Shown one piece after another: positions 5,214 to 5,229 of a DNA stretch of 5,229 bases; within the stretch, counting starts at the first letter, position 1, and each line of letters begins with the position of its first letter. Below the pieces are notes generated by a model. The model was not told the DNA's origin. It worked only from the letters and a program-made list of their open reading frames with translations, and searched no databases. This stretch comes from an uncultured Ruminococcus sp. (lineage in GTDB: Bacteria > Bacillota > Clostridia > Oscillospirales > Ruminococcaceae). The DNA lies in NCBI GenBank assembly GCA_945835085.1, contig CAMAIG010000148.1, forward strand, positions 1 to 5,229, read 5' to 3'. The translations under genes and the position numbers were made by a program.

Positions 5214-5229
5214 GGCTGAAACAACGCAG

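Larger units (their letters stand above)
5004..5229 (+). other. Structured non-coding region, possible leader RNA or transfer/recombination site
   Basis: No open frame with a plausible start crosses this 226-base stretch on either strand. It contains two stem-loops and a perfect 20-bp palindrome, listed separately. Its position after a short ORF and before whatever lies beyond the window suggests a leader RNA. An origin of transfer or an integrase target is also possible in a mobile element. CTGAGA occurs at 5135-5140, but the other conserved TPP riboswitch parts are missing. Confidence 0.5.

Noticed and set aside
5109..5229. Group II intron start suggested by GTGTG at 5109-5113
   Set aside because: A five-base match is weak, no further intron domain could be recognised, and there is no reverse transcriptase in view.

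Overview
The window looks like a junction between chromosomal housekeeping DNA and an integrated mobile or accessory region in a Gram-positive, low-to-moderate GC bacterium. A Ruminococcus-like clostridial gut bacterium is the best guess, based on the style of the rRNA/tRNA cluster, strong AGGAG-type ribosome binding sites and GTG/TTG starts, and the character of the proteins. The genus is an inference; no database search was possible.

Positions 1-395 hold the tail of an rRNA operon: the 3' end of 23S rRNA, a complete 5S rRNA, a short stem-loop, and a tRNA-Asn(GTT) with encoded CCA. Positions 396-670 have no convincing gene but are rich in structure. They hold a 76-nt imperfect hairpin 8 bases after the tRNA, a tandem 9-bp repeat, and a very strong intrinsic terminator. 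The 5' arm of that terminator can alternatively pair with an upstream copy of its 3' arm, which is the layout of a transcription attenuator.

Positions 671-2594 are a tight three-gene plus-strand operon: a 62-aa protein resembling ribbon-helix-helix repressors, an unrecognised 114-aa protein, and a 456-aa protein with an N-terminal winged-helix domain of the kind found in phage and plasmid replication initiators. Together they look like a replication module with its own regulator.

Positions 2597-4687 form a minus-strand single-gene unit: an extended -10 promoter, a GTG-started 651-aa MATE-family transporter fused to a C-terminal cytidylate-kinase-like P-loop domain, and an intrinsic terminator. 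It converges on the replication gene and is probably cargo.

Positions 4719-5003 carry a 71-aa excisionase-like helix-turn-helix protein (TTG start) and a 17-codon ORF with a good ribosome binding site. Positions 5004-5229 are non-coding but structured: two stem-loops, one with a 13-bp stem, and a perfect 20-bp palindrome near the window edge. This could be a leader RNA, an origin of transfer or a recombination site for genes beyond the window.

The replication module, efflux cargo and excisionase-like protein next to a tRNA suggest an integrative mobilizable or conjugative element. No integrase, relaxase or duplicated tRNA end is visible, so this remains unproven.
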